The notes under the pieces are model-generated. The model did not search any database. It was not told where the DNA came from and worked only from the letters and a program-made list of their open reading frames with translations. A stretch of DNA of 64,000 bases, taken from assembly GCF_040566555.1 (NCBI RefSeq), contig NZ_JBEWYP010000001.1, positions 434,001 through 498,000 on the forward strand, in the 5' to 3' direction. Each line of letters begins with the position of its first letter. The stretch's first letter is position 1. The stretch comes from Sediminicola sp040566555. GTDB taxonomy: Bacteria > Bacteroidota > Bacteroidia > Flavobacteriales > Flavobacteriaceae. The position numbers and the translations under genes are program-made. Below are positions 49,589 to 58,900 of this stretch, one piece after another.

Positions 49589-50587
49589 TCAATAAATCCT
49601 CTTCTCAATGCTATCTATTCGAACCGTCCGTATTGCCTCTTCCGCATTAGCTTCCAATTGGGAAATTAGTAATTCAGCCGACTGTTCTCCGAGAAACTTA
49701 CCGCGTTGTGAAATGGCCATCACGCCCTTTATATTTTCAAAAGAAGATTTCTCATTTGAAAACCCATATATAAGTAATTGGCCTGTTTCCAAACATTTAC
49801 GCACTTCCAAATCATTGATAATGGTTTCCAATAAATACTGATTGGAGGCGATCAATACTTTTATGTTATTGGTTTTAATTTTCTCCACAACATCTTTTAC
49901 AAAGGTTTCTTCCCCGTTGGATTTCAACAATTGTACATCCTTAAGTTGATGTTCTGTATTCAGGGCATCTAAAATTCCCTTTTTTCTTTTATCCAGATAT
50001 ATAGCATCAGAAAAAGAATCCACCACCAAAACATTATCGGATTTGGACAGTTTTATGTTCTTCATAGAATTATAAGCCTCCTTATAGAAGTCGATGCTTA
50101 CCCTATGGGCATTCAATTCCTCTGGAACCTTATTGGTAAGTACCACTTCCATACCAGAGTTGATGACTTTTTTTATATGATCATATTTCTCTTGTACGAT
50201 GGTCTCGTCTGTCAAGGAAATGATGATCCCGTCAATTCCTTTATCACTCAAGAAATTTAAATTCTCATCTTCGCGGATCACGCTATAATTAGAAGTACAC
50301 AAGATGGCATTGTACCCATGTATATGGGCCACCTTCTCTATCCCAATGAACAACTTAGCAGAAAACCTGTCCAAAACACTGGGGATAATCACTCCAATAG
50401 TTTTAGTCCTTCCCTTTTTAAGGCTCAACCCTAACGAATTTGGCCTGTATTTGTATTCTAAAGCCACCTCCTTCACCCTTTTCTTGGTGATGTCACTTAT
50501 CTCCGTGCTATTGTTCAAAGCTTTGGATACCGTTGAAGGGGACAGATTTAAAATCTTGGAGAGATCCTTTAGTGTTAGATTTTTCAC
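49589..50587 (-). CDS. LacI/GalR family transcriptional regulator
   Basis: About 332 residues from a GTG start at 50587; a TTG at 50623 would add twelve residues. The GTG was chosen because it puts the helix-turn-helix (LTLKDLSKILNLSPSTVSKALNN) at the usual distance from the N-terminus. The periplasmic-binding-like core follows (TIGVIIPSVLDRFSAKLFIGIEKVAHIHGYNAILC), ending GQLLIYGFSNEK and LGEQSAELLISQLE. It binds an unknown sugar or metabolite. It is not next to the laminarin genes (gap of 3.4 kb with unrelated genes), so a link is uncertain. Confidence 0.9.
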   Translation of the reverse strand: MKNLTLKDLSKILNLSPSTVSKALNNSTEISDITKKRVKEVALEYKYRPNSLGLSLKKGRTKTIGVIIPSVLDRFSAKLFIGIEKVAHIHGYNAILCTSNYSVIREDENLNFLSDKGIDGIIISLTDETIVQEKYDHIKKVINSGMEVVLTNKVPEELNAHRVSIDFYKEAYNSMKNIKLSKSDNVLVVDSFSDAIYLDKRKKGILDALNTEHQLKDVQLLKSNGEETFVKDVVEKIKTNNIKVLIASNQYLLETIINDLEVRKCLETGQLLIYGFSNEKSSFENIKGVMAISQRGKFLGEQSAELLISQLEANAEEAIRTVRIDSIEKRIY

Positions 50588-50784
50588 GTGATATTTATTA
50601 ATTGTAATCCTTAGTTTTAACAATATAACAATTTTGGACCTTACGTCACTTGTCGTTTTTAAGGATTTGTTACAAAAATAGACAGTTCACTGCATTTTCA
50701 ATACAGAATCCTAAAAAAGTAAATCTTTAGAGCGAGGCAATTCCATGAAATAATCTTATTTTCATTTCTTTTTGCAATAGTTCT

Positions 50785-50814
50785 TTGCTGTAAATGCAAA
50801 AAGAAATATATTTG
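50785..50814 (+). promoter_or_regulatory. Promoter of tRNA-Arg
   Basis: TTG at 50785-50787, 19 bases, then TATATTTG at 50807-50814. The expected transcription start is about 25 bases before the mature tRNA. Confidence 0.7.
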
Positions 50815-50844
50815 CACCCCGTTAGCGAGGAAATCGCTTAAAAA

Positions 50845-50918
50845 GGCCTCGTGGCGCAACTGAATAGCGCATCTGATTACGGCTCAGAAGGTTACAGGTT
50901 TGAATCCTGTCGAGGTCA
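50845..50918 (+). tRNA. tRNA-Arg (anticodon ACG)
   Basis: 74 bases forming a full cloverleaf. The acceptor GGCCTCG pairs with CGAGGTC (one G-T), the anticodon stem CTGA/TCAG bounds loop TTACGGC with anticodon ACG, and the T-arm is ACAGG-TTTGAAT-CCTGT. The discriminator is A; CCA is not encoded. A34 would be changed to inosine. The last 15 bases plus the 10 following are exactly duplicated 219 bases downstream. Confidence 0.95.
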
Positions 50919-50938
50919 CGAATAAATAGCATAATAAG

Positions 50939-50970
50939 AAAAAACGCCAAGCTTGCTTGAGCGTTTTTTT
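50939..50970 (+). terminator. Terminator after tRNA-Arg, within repeat unit 1
   Basis: ACGC-CAAGC / GCTTG-A-GCGT stem with TT loop and one bulged A, with A6 before and T7 after. The flanks carry AAATAGCA and TGCTATTT, which extend the pairing. Confidence 0.85.
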
Positions 50971-50980
50971 GTTTGTGCTA

Positions 50981-51000
50981 TTTTCAAAGCGGAGCTTTGC
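50981..51000 (+). repeat. Constant hairpin block, copy 1
   Basis: TTTTCAAAGCGGAGCTTTGC. It is preceded by TGCTA, the right arm of an inverted repeat whose left arm starts in the tRNA trailer. Confidence 0.8.
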
Positions 51001-51086
51001 AGGATGTGCGCAAGCAAATCCTGATTCTGATTCCAGTTTGATTTTTAATTTTAATTGAGATTAGCCGTAGTTCGTAAGTTTGTCGC

Positions 51087-51106
51087 TTTTCAAAGCGGAG
51101 CTTTGC
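51087..51106 (+). repeat. Constant hairpin block, copy 2
   Basis: Identical 20 bases to copy 1, here preceded by unrelated sequence. It is followed by GCGCAGCCAATCCTG, which runs straight into the duplicated tRNA end. Confidence 0.8.
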
Positions 51107-51121
51107 ATGAAGGGCGCAGCC

Positions 51122-51146
51122 AATCCTGTCGAGGTCACGAATAAAT
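51122..51146 (+). repeat. Duplicate of the tRNA-Arg 3' end
   Basis: 25 bases identical to 50903-50927, i.e. the last T-arm strand, the acceptor 3' strand, the discriminator and ten trailer bases. The flanking bases differ on both sides. The copies are 219 bases apart. Confidence 0.9.
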
Positions 51147-51225
51147 CAACAAATTTTGAAAATGACGCAAGCTAAAAAACATAGCTTGCTTTTGTTTTTT
51201 AGTGCAGCGAGTTTTCATTTGTTGA

Positions 51226-51244
51226 TTTTCAAAGCGGAGCTTTG
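51226..51244 (+). repeat. Constant hairpin block, copy 3
   Basis: 19 bases identical to copy 1, then T instead of C. It is preceded by the right arm of a 12-bp inverted repeat (51143-51154 with 51217-51228) that encloses a GCAAGCT / AGCTTGC hairpin. Confidence 0.8.
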
Positions 51245-51329
51245 TCAGGAAAACCGAAGGTAATCCTATTGTAAAAATATCTCTCCAACTCTTTTTTGTT
51301 CCTCTATCAACAGGGTGTCCATAGTATGA

Positions 51330-51349
51330 TTTTCAAAGCGGAGCTTTGC
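51330..51349 (+). repeat. Constant hairpin block, copy 4
   Basis: Identical 20 bases to copy 1. Its left side has no partner arm, and its right side is diverged (AGGTGCAAGCAGGTCCT). Confidence 0.8.
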
Positions 51350-51437
51350 AGCTTAGGTGCAAGCAGGTCCTTTAAAGATCATGTTCTTAGAGACCTTGCC
51401 AACCAATGCATCTATTTTTGTGGTAAACTGAGCTTAA

Positions 51438-51659
51438 TTAGGAGATTGCATATCGCAGTATGAGCAGAAGTACCCCCAAATAGAAAACCAGGACTCCAAC
51501 TATACCCAGAAATTTTCCAAAATAATCTTTTAATACAGGTTTTTTTGTGACTCCCAATTCATTTTTAGTGGTGTTCAACTTAATGTTTTCCAATATTTTA
51601 TAGGCAATAACAGCTATTATTGCACCTAAAACCATTAGAATAATACCTTTGGATATCAT
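51438..51659 (-). CDS. Small two-helix membrane protein
   Basis: 73 residues from the ATG at 51659, which begins at MISKGIILMVLGAII; an in-frame ATG at 51728 would add 23 polar residues with no signal character. Two membrane helices lie at about 5-22 and 52-70 with a cytoplasmic charged loop. No family is recognised. It stands alone between the repeat array and the Usp gene. Confidence 0.65.
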   Translation of the reverse strand: MISKGIILMVLGAIIAVIAYKILENIKLNTTKNELGVTKKPVLKDYFGKFLGIVGVLVFYLGVLLLILRYAIS

Positions 51660-51887
51660 ATTAAAACCATTTTTGGGGATTGTGAATTTACTTCGGATCA
51701 GGTACAAATGTACCCAAGTAAATAACAATGGTCGTAATCATTATCTATATTTTAACATGGAATATCCCGATGAAAAATAGCACTGCTTCCCAAATGGTGG
51801 ATCTAAAAAAAGGTATCAAAACCAAATAAACCCACTAAGAATATTTTATTAATGGGTTTATTGAAGTTAATGGTTGGTATAGTAAAC

Positions 51888-52727
51888 TTAAAGATTAAAT
51901 TTATTGAAGCTCATAAGGGGGATAGTTATATGTCCCTCTAATTTTTTCACCATACTGGTATGGAACAGTTTGTTTAAAAATCCCTTTTCCTCACGCTGCA
52001 AAAGCACTAATAAATCTGCCCCAAGCTGTTCCACCTGGTTTTTTAATTCGTTCTCAATGGTATCAGAAAAAATTAATTTAAAGTCGAATTTTTCACCTTT
52101 CACGTGCTGTTCTAACATCTCTTTAAACCATTCCATTTGATCCTTTCCTGCATATTCCTCTTCCGTGGAAATATGCACAATATATACTTTCGCATCCATG
52201 GCCTTTGCCATAGGCGCCAATTTTTTTATCGCTTCAATATCAGCCTCCATGAAATCTGTGGCGTATAGGATCTTCTTTATTGGCTTGCCTCCGGAATTAG
52301 GGACAATCATTAAAGGACAAGATAATTTTTCCACCAAACTTTTTCCAATATCTCCAACGAACAATCCCCGCTCCGTATGTTTATCCTTTCTTCCAATAAT
52401 AACCAACCCTGCAGTTAGATTTTTAGAATTTTCCACAATCCCCTCCGTGATGGAGTCATTTGAGACCACTTCAAATTTTATGTTCTTGCCTTCCAATCCG
52501 CCTTTTAAATGTTTGGCACAATAGTTTGCCAAAATTTCTTTTTGCTCCTTCAAAACATGATACTCTATTTGCTCTGGGGGTCTGGAAACCATAACCCGGA
52601 TCGGCTCCATCTCGTGGGTATTAAACACGATTAATTGTGTACCTAACTTTTCACTTAGCTCATAGGCATACCTCAATACGGGTGCAGAGTTCTCTGTACG
52701 GTCTGTAGCATAAAAAATAGCATTCAT
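51888..52727 (-). CDS. Universal stress protein with two Usp domains
   Basis: 279 residues made of two UspA domains (about 1-145 and 146-279). Domain 1 has AIFYATDRTENSAPVLRYAYELSE and the ATP-type loop VIIGRKDKHTERGLFVGDIGKSLVEKLSCPLMIVP. Domain 2 starts KKILYATDFMEADIEAIKKLAP and its loop LLVLLQREEKGFLNKLFHTSMVKKL is less canonical, so it may not bind ATP. Tandem Usp proteins are common in Bacteroidota. The partner YeeE genes are divergent, about 180 bases away. Confidence 0.92.
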   Translation of the reverse strand: MNAIFYATDRTENSAPVLRYAYELSEKLGTQLIVFNTHEMEPIRVMVSRPPEQIEYHVLKEQKEILANYCAKHLKGGLEGKNIKFEVVSNDSITEGIVENSKNLTAGLVIIGRKDKHTERGLFVGDIGKSLVEKLSCPLMIVPNSGGKPIKKILYATDFMEADIEAIKKLAPMAKAMDAKVYIVHISTEEEYAGKDQMEWFKEMLEQHVKGEKFDFKLIFSDTIENELKNQVEQLGADLLVLLQREEKGFLNKLFHTSMVKKLEGHITIPLMSFNKFNL

Positions 52728-52879
52728 TCTTGTATGTTTTAGAAGTTTAAATCTATTGGCTTTCTAAGAATATTGAAATGACAATGGTCATACCCATCAA
52801 ATAAAATTTACATAAACATGGCCAATAGGAATATTATCCTTGTGTAACCATTATTACATAGTGCTTCTGAATTTCCACT

Positions 52880-52887
52880 TATATTTG
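52880..52887 (+). promoter_or_regulatory. -7 box of the YeeE/YedE operon
   Basis: TATATTTG matches TAnnTTTG, 17 bases before the ATG of the first gene. Confidence 0.55.
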
Positions 52888-52904
52888 CACAAATTATTTT
52901 AGCT

Positions 52905-53462
52905 ATGGAATTTATTTTACAACCTTGGCCTTGGTATGTTTCCGGGCCGTTAATAGCCCTGGTCATGTTATTGCTGATCTATTTTGGCAGAACGTTTGGC
53001 ATGTCGTCCAACCTAAGGACATTATGCACCATTGGAGGGGCAGGAAAATATTCGGAATTCTTCAGGTTCGATTGGAAGGCCCAACGATGGAACCTCACAG
53101 TGGTACTTGGAGCCATTATTGGGGGTTTTGTTGCCACCCAATTCCTTTCAGACAATTCGGTCATCGCATTAAGTGCGGAAACCATAACCGATTTAGGGAA
53201 ATTTGGCTTCACCAACATAGGGGAAAATCTACTGCCAGCTGAAATTTATGGTTGGGACAACGTGTTGAGCATAAAGGGATTGTCCATCTTGATCGTTGGA
53301 GGTTTTCTTGTAGGTTTCGGCACACGTTATGCGGGAGGATGCACCTCTGGTCATGCCATTACAGGGCTGAGCAATCTTCAATTGCCTTCCTTAATAGCAG
53401 TGATCGGATTTTTTATTGGTGGTCTAATCATGACCCATTTTATCTTACCTCTTATATTTTAA
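52905..53462 (+). CDS. YeeE/YedE family sulfur transporter, first half
   Basis: Membrane protein of 185 residues with four or five helices. The signature GFGTRYAGGCTSGHAITG, with the conserved Cys that handles thiosulfate in the family, is near residues 139-156. The partner encoded 2 bases later carries the second half. Together they equal one full-length YeeE-type thiosulfate permease. Such split pairs are typical of Bacteroidota and proteobacteria. Confidence 0.92.
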   Translation: MEFILQPWPWYVSGPLIALVMLLLIYFGRTFGMSSNLRTLCTIGGAGKYSEFFRFDWKAQRWNLTVVLGAIIGGFVATQFLSDNSVIALSAETITDLGKFGFTNIGENLLPAEIYGWDNVLSIKGLSILIVGGFLVGFGTRYAGGCTSGHAITGLSNLQLPSLIAVIGFFIGGLIMTHFILPLIF

Positions 53463-53464
53463 GT

Positions 53465-53878
53465 ATGAAGTTTCTAAAGTTTTTATTAGTCGGTATATTT
53501 TTCGGTATTGTCTTGGTTAAATCCGAGGCTGTTTCATGGTATCGAATTTTTGAAATGTTCAAGTTTCAATCCTTTCACATGTATGGCATTATTGGATCTG
53601 CAGTGTTCTTAGGAGTAATCGGGGTTTGGCTTATTAAAAAATTCAAGGTCCACAGTACTGAAGGAAAAGAGATATTTCTACCTCCAAAAAACAAAAGTAT
53701 TGCACGTTATATTTTAGGAGGAACCATATTTGGTTTAGGCTGGGGATTGGCGGGAGCCTGTCCAGGCCCCATGTACATTCTTTTGGGAACAGGTGTGTTT
53801 ACTATGCTGATAGTTATCGGAGCAGCCCTATTGGGCACCTTTGCTTATGGTGTTTTAAGAGATAAATTACCTCATTAA
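53465..53878 (+). CDS. YeeE/YedE family sulfur transporter, second half (DUF6691)
   Basis: 137 residues, four membrane helices. The start at 53465 follows the stop of the first gene by two bases and begins MKFLKFLLVGIFFGIVLVKSEAVSW. The second conserved cysteine motif is FGLGWGLAGACPGPMYILLGTG. It is the complementary half of the permease. In other bacteria this pair lies beside rhodanese or persulfide dioxygenase genes; none is present here. Confidence 0.92.
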   Translation: MKFLKFLLVGIFFGIVLVKSEAVSWYRIFEMFKFQSFHMYGIIGSAVFLGVIGVWLIKKFKVHSTEGKEIFLPPKNKSIARYILGGTIFGLGWGLAGACPGPMYILLGTGVFTMLIVIGAALLGTFAYGVLRDKLPH

Positions 53879-53940
53879 ACCTTTAAGGGTATGCGACAAT
53901 AAGGTTACTTAATACGCACTCCCCTTTCTAATAAACACAT

Positions 53941-53970
53941 CAATAAGGATCGTAATTATGATCCTTATTG
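53941..53970. terminator. Stem-loop between the YeeE pair and GH17
   Basis: Perfect 11-bp stem CAATAAGGATC / GATCCTTATTG with an 8-base loop between two converging genes, next to the GH17 stop. No long T run, so it may be of moderate strength. Confidence 0.6.
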
Positions 53971-53971
53971 A

Positions 53972-55816
53972 TTACCCTTTGGTAAAGTAAATATTCTTAA
54001 GACTTATCGTTTTTCCGTCAAAATTATTCTCTCCTAGGAAATAGAGTAAAGCGGTAACATCGGATAGGTTTCCATTTTTATTCAAGCGTGAAATTGGAAT
54101 GGAAAAGGTTTTCCAATTTTCACTTAGTGAATATTTACTCTTGGGACCAAAAGTTATTCCATTATTCACTTGATTGCCATCGGAATATATACCTGTTTGA
54201 AATCCAATTTGAAAAGTTGATTCGGTATCTCCTTTAATATCAAAGAAAAGTTGTCCCTTGTGATAATTGGATAGATTCTCCCCTTTTGATTGTATTTCCA
54301 GGGCACCACCCCACCAAGCTCCGGTTCCCGTTGTTATTGTCAGTTCACCCTCTGGTGACAGAAACATTTCACAGGTACCTTCCCATACATTCAATTTTAA
54401 AGGTGCACTGGGATAAGTAAAATTCATGTTTCTTTTTACCATTTTTGGATCTTTTAGAACCAAATAGTTAGTTTCGGTGACCAAGTCCCCAGCGTTCCGA
54501 TTTTGATTGATATTGGATGTTTGCTGTAATCCTATTTCAGAAAGTGACTTTGGTGGTAATATCTGTGATATTAACAGGTCTTCATTCCCATCGTATGTCT
54601 TTGTAATGGATTGCCCATTTCTTGTTAACCCTTTAAAGGTTCCTTCGTCCACCATGTCCCACAACGCATATTTGGCCTGTCCTTGAAGATTGATCAACCC
54701 AAAATGATTTTCAGAGCCATTAGGATCCCCAGCATCTTTCCACTGTTCATCAAAAACTTCAAAATAAAAGCAGGTCATCCCCGCACTATCTGTCCATTCT
54801 CTCATTGCTTCATAATACAGTTTCCCTTTATACTCATCCGCAGCATGCGAGCCTGTGGGGCCGTATGAAGTACTTGCAATTGTAGACCAACCCGTTTCAC
54901 CTATGTGGATAGGCTTATTCATTCCTAAACTTGTCATATAGTCAAGAGCTCCTTTGTATTGGGATTTGGCATAGTTTTTAGCGCGGATCATTGCCATTTC
55001 TATTTTTTCCAGATCCAAAAGATCTTCCTGCTCTTCGGGAACTGCCCAAAAGGAAGGATTGTAATGGGAATCATGAAACGGATATGTATGTAAGGAAACA
55101 AAATCTACCGCACCTATCAAAGCCGCTAAATCATCGGTCCTATAAGTTTCAGCGCCGCCGCCCCATGACTCATAATTGTCGGAGCTGGTAATCCACAAAT
55201 CACTCGGTAGTTCGCCCTGCTTTTTTAATTCCTGAAGATATGTTACCCAATCCAAGATAACATTAGGGGTTACAAAATAGTTTACGGCCCATTTAACCAT
55301 CGCCTCGTTTCCTACGGCAATCATCTTAACAATATCCGGATTTTCCTTGGCCATGGTAATGGCTGTCTCAATCTCAGCAGTATTGTTTTCGGAGTTCCCT
55401 TTGGTGTGGTCCGCATTAGACGTCCAAGCACCTTCACACTCAATCCACGTGCCCAACATGAGATACATTTCAAAATTTGGGTCATCATCCTTTAAATTGC
55501 GAATTGCTTTTATAAGGTTGGCAGTATGAGCATATTGCTGGGTGTTATATGTACGTAATAATTTCACCCCCATAGCGGCCAATATTTTCATATCCTCCTC
55601 TAGGTCTTTGACAGTAGGAACCTCATCCCGGGTTTTTCCTCTATACCCACCATAGGAAAATGCTGGGTACATGGGATTGCCTAAAATTTCCTGGGCAGAA
55701 ATTTCCTTTGATTCAGGCTTGTAACTTTGGGCAAATAAAAGAACAATCATTAATGCGAAAAGAAGCATAAAGGACCGACTTTTATTTATTGACTTTAGTT
55801 CAATGTGTTTCATCAC
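53972..55816 (-). CDS. GH17 family beta-1,3-glucanase
   Basis: 614 residues with an N-terminal hydrophobic signal or anchor (about 15-30). The TIM barrel of clan GH-A spans 45-390: the acid/base Glu171 is in VGNEAM, and the nucleophile Glu307 in IGETGWS, which is the GH17 pattern (GNE and ETGW). Residues about 450-614 form a beta-sandwich module with an aromatic-rich face (WEGTCEMFLSPEGELTITTGTGAWWGG), probably carbohydrate-binding. It would cleave laminarin or oligosaccharides. It is the last gene of the laminarin locus. Confidence 0.9.
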   Translation of the reverse strand: MMKHIELKSINKSRSFMLLFALMIVLLFAQSYKPESKEISAQEILGNPMYPAFSYGGYRGKTRDEVPTVKDLEEDMKILAAMGVKLLRTYNTQQYAHTANLIKAIRNLKDDDPNFEMYLMLGTWIECEGAWTSNADHTKGNSENNTAEIETAITMAKENPDIVKMIAVGNEAMVKWAVNYFVTPNVILDWVTYLQELKKQGELPSDLWITSSDNYESWGGGAETYRTDDLAALIGAVDFVSLHTYPFHDSHYNPSFWAVPEEQEDLLDLEKIEMAMIRAKNYAKSQYKGALDYMTSLGMNKPIHIGETGWSTIASTSYGPTGSHAADEYKGKLYYEAMREWTDSAGMTCFYFEVFDEQWKDAGDPNGSENHFGLINLQGQAKYALWDMVDEGTFKGLTRNGQSITKTYDGNEDLLISQILPPKSLSEIGLQQTSNINQNRNAGDLVTETNYLVLKDPKMVKRNMNFTYPSAPLKLNVWEGTCEMFLSPEGELTITTGTGAWWGGALEIQSKGENLSNYHKGQLFFDIKGDTESTFQIGFQTGIYSDGNQVNNGITFGPKSKYSLSENWKTFSIPISRLNKNGNLSDVTALLYFLGENNFDGKTISLKNIYFTKG

Positions 55817-55907
55817 TTAAATGCCTTATGAATTATATAATACCCTAAACTTCATTACATTTTTAGTTAATGCAATGCCCCATAGCTACTCCATATCCCT
55901 ATTACTT

Positions 55908-58900
55908 TTAAAGACCGTTAATTCCCACTTTGATCAATTTTATAGTATCCTGCCTTTCAAAAATTTGCTTACTTAATGATTCATCCAATTGGGAATCCTC
56001 AAACTTGGTCGAGGTTCCCTCTTTAAAAACGACTTCCATTCCTAGTTTCCCATTAAGTTGATAAACGACAGGGATCTGACAATAGGTAAATCCGAAGGAG
56101 TTTCCTGTTAGTGGAAGTTGTTTTTCATTTTTATCGATATCAAAATAATGTAAGGTGGCATCTTGCCTAAAAAACTCCTCCTTTTTCAACAGCTTTGGAT
56201 TGAAGGACAATTTACCTGCTTGTACGCCTATCCCCAATTCCCCAAACCTGCTAAGAATATCCTCTTTCACTTGACCAGTCATACCCGGTTGTTGCGCTCC
56301 CTTACCTGCAGGAGTATGTGAATAAGGGTCTGTAGGAAAAGCACCGTATAATTGAGGGGATTTATGGACTCCGATCCCTTCACTTATCTCATAGTAGTGA
56401 TCTTTCAACCTTTCCACTACATCGCTCTTTTCATTATTTTCTATTGCCTTTAGACAGCATTCCTGGGCTGCCAATAATAATTTGGAGACCATATGCCAGT
56501 AAATGGAGCCCAAACCTTCATAGCCAAAAAATGTACCTGATCTACCGGTAAAGGATTTATGATCGAAGATCTCTTCAAAGATGTCCATTAGTAACTTACT
56601 ATCCTTCGCTACCAGCTCTTGGTATTGTTCTGGTAGTTTTTCCAAGGCCGCTTTTAAGCTATTGGCATTGTTAAAAGAGCCATTAAAATGATAGGATCCA
56701 TTTATATCCTGCTCCACTATTTTGGCATTCCCATCCTTCATCAATTGAAGTGCCAATTCCGATTTCTTAATCCTATCGGCGGGGATCTTATTTTTAGCTA
56801 TAAATCTGGAAAGATCCTTATTGGGATATAAAATATAACTGGATTGGTCCTTTCTATACAATTTACTGTTTATTAAGGCATCCAGGACTTGTAATGCTTC
56901 CTCGGAGGAAATACAATCAGAAGCCAGGACAGCTACCTGCCCCTCCAACATTTCAGTTAAATAGGATACAGAAATCTCCTTTTCATTTTCAACACTCATC
57001 AAATTATAGGAGTGGTACAGCTTGTCTTTTCGCTTATTGGCCTTTATAGTATGGTCCAAATAATTGATCATTACATCAATAAACTCAAGGAGTTCGGATT
57101 TACCAAGGGGTTTCTTTGTGCCAGAAAAACCATTTTGATAAATAGTGGTCCTGTATTTACCTCCTGCCTTTCCCAATCCATCTACAATTAACTTTCTATC
57201 CGTGTCCGAAATCTTTCCTTCCAACAATTGTTGGGATCCTATTAAGGTAGTGTTGATTTCTTTAAAGAATGTAGTAAGTTCCTCAGAAATGGCAACTTCG
57301 GTGAAGTTTGTTTTTTCGGTAAGTCCCTTAAAAAATTTCAGAAATCTTCTCAGATAGAAAAGGGTCACCATAGATACACCATTCCCAACTAATGCATTAT
57401 TGGCATCATTCCATTCCGGTCTTTGTGTATTTAACCATATCCCTCCTTCTGGGATGAAATTGGAACATTTGGCCAAAGTGGTGGCCAATAGTTTTTCTAT
57501 GAAATTAACCTTACAGATTGCCTTATTTTGATTGAGCAACAAGAGTCCGTCTGCACCTAACATCTTCTTCCTTTCGTGAAGTACATGATCTAGTTTATCA
57601 TCAAAAACTATAGTGTCCTTTGGGTTTTTTAGGATGTCGGAATATCCTTTAATTTTATAGGGGACATTGGCATAAACAAAAACATCTTCGTTGAAATAGC
57701 CCGCCAATTTATTGGGATAGAAATCCTCTATAAACTCTAGGAATTTTAATAGATATACTATCTGGTGATCCCCCCAATAACCGATGAACGAAAAAGGATC
57801 CTCTGGTTCTATAACCTCCCAATCAAATCCGCCTTTTGTAACCCGGTAAGGATTATAGCCATCAAAGGTAGAGGCATTGAGGAATTTGAAGATCATACTT
57901 TCCATAAACTCTGGGTACGAATGTGCCAAGGCCTCCCAGTTTTGAAATATATCTCTCCAGTTTCCTTCGTAATCCAACACCTTGGAACCATCTTCATTTC
58001 TAGTGTTAATAGAAAACTTGTTCCATGGCCTACTCGGATCTCCATGTCTTCTGCTAAATTTCAAGGGCATGTACTCCATACATAATCGCTTAAAATCAGC
58101 ATCATTATTTTTATTTGTCAGCGCCTTCAAATGGGACAAAGAGAACACCTCTGGAAGTTGATTCAAGATTTCTTTATGTCCTTTATAAACATCCTTATTG
58201 GCATTGGACAGGTAGGTTTTAAAATCTTGGGCTTCGATCTGATAATTATTATCAAAAATTCCACCTCTCATGATGTTGAACATCACATTAGCAAAATGAC
58301 GTGTTGTTTTAAGCTCATCTGCAGAAGCTTGAAATCCGTCTGCCGCGGCTGTCAATTCTTTTAGATTTCTTGTGCCTAGGTCAATATCGGCTTGGATCTT
58401 TTGGAGCAGGTCCTTGTCGGTCAGCAAGAGATTGGAGATGTAGGCAACATCACTAGGGCCTTGATTTACGTTGGCCACAATATGCCAACTTTTATTCTTC
58501 TTTGCGTCCAATTTTAAATTGGCATGTATAAAATAAGCTGATTTTTCGGCCTTTACTTCCACTTCTTGTTCTATGGGTAGGCCTTTCCGAAATTTATCGG
58601 TCTGCAGTGATGATATCAGATAGGAACAGTCCTCCAACCCTAAGGACCAAGCGATGGTAGCCTTTAAAGCTTCACTGGGCTCTGATTTATCCACGATTAT
58701 GGCACTAAGGGCATAGATCCCCAGTCCCATTTTTGCCTCAAGTTCATTTTTCTTATAGGCATCCACCAAATTGCTACGGTTATTTTGTAATGCTGTAGAT
58801 ATGCCATAGGGTAGTATATTCTGAATCCCGTCCAATAGGGTCAACTGCACTTCTTCTTCATTGTTATTGATAAGGGTACTTTTTCTTACAAAGCCAAATT

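Larger units (their letters stand above)
50903..51371 (+). repeat. Repeat array downstream of tRNA-Arg
   Basis: Four units about 104-140 bases long run from the tRNA T-arm to 51371. Each ends in a constant block containing TTTTCAAAGCGGAGCTTTG (hairpin CAAAGC-GGA-GCTTTG) at 50981, 51087, 51226 and 51330. Each block is followed by a purine-rich AGGA-type segment and a closing TCCT. Three units (1, 2 and 4) include an AGC-rich GCGCA/GTGCA element. Unit 1 begins with the genuine tRNA 3' end, and unit 3 with an exact 25-base copy of it. Units 2 and 4 have lost that start. No ORF is present. I do not recognise this family. Confidence 0.75.

Noticed and set aside
51122..51146. Second tRNA gene at the duplicated 3' end
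   Set aside because: Only the last T-arm strand and the acceptor 3' strand are present; no D-arm or anticodon arm precedes it.
50981..51349. Repeated block after tRNA-Arg read as a CRISPR array
   Set aside because: Only four copies, spacing of 104-139 bases, spacers are themselves structured and include tRNA pieces, and no cas genes are present.
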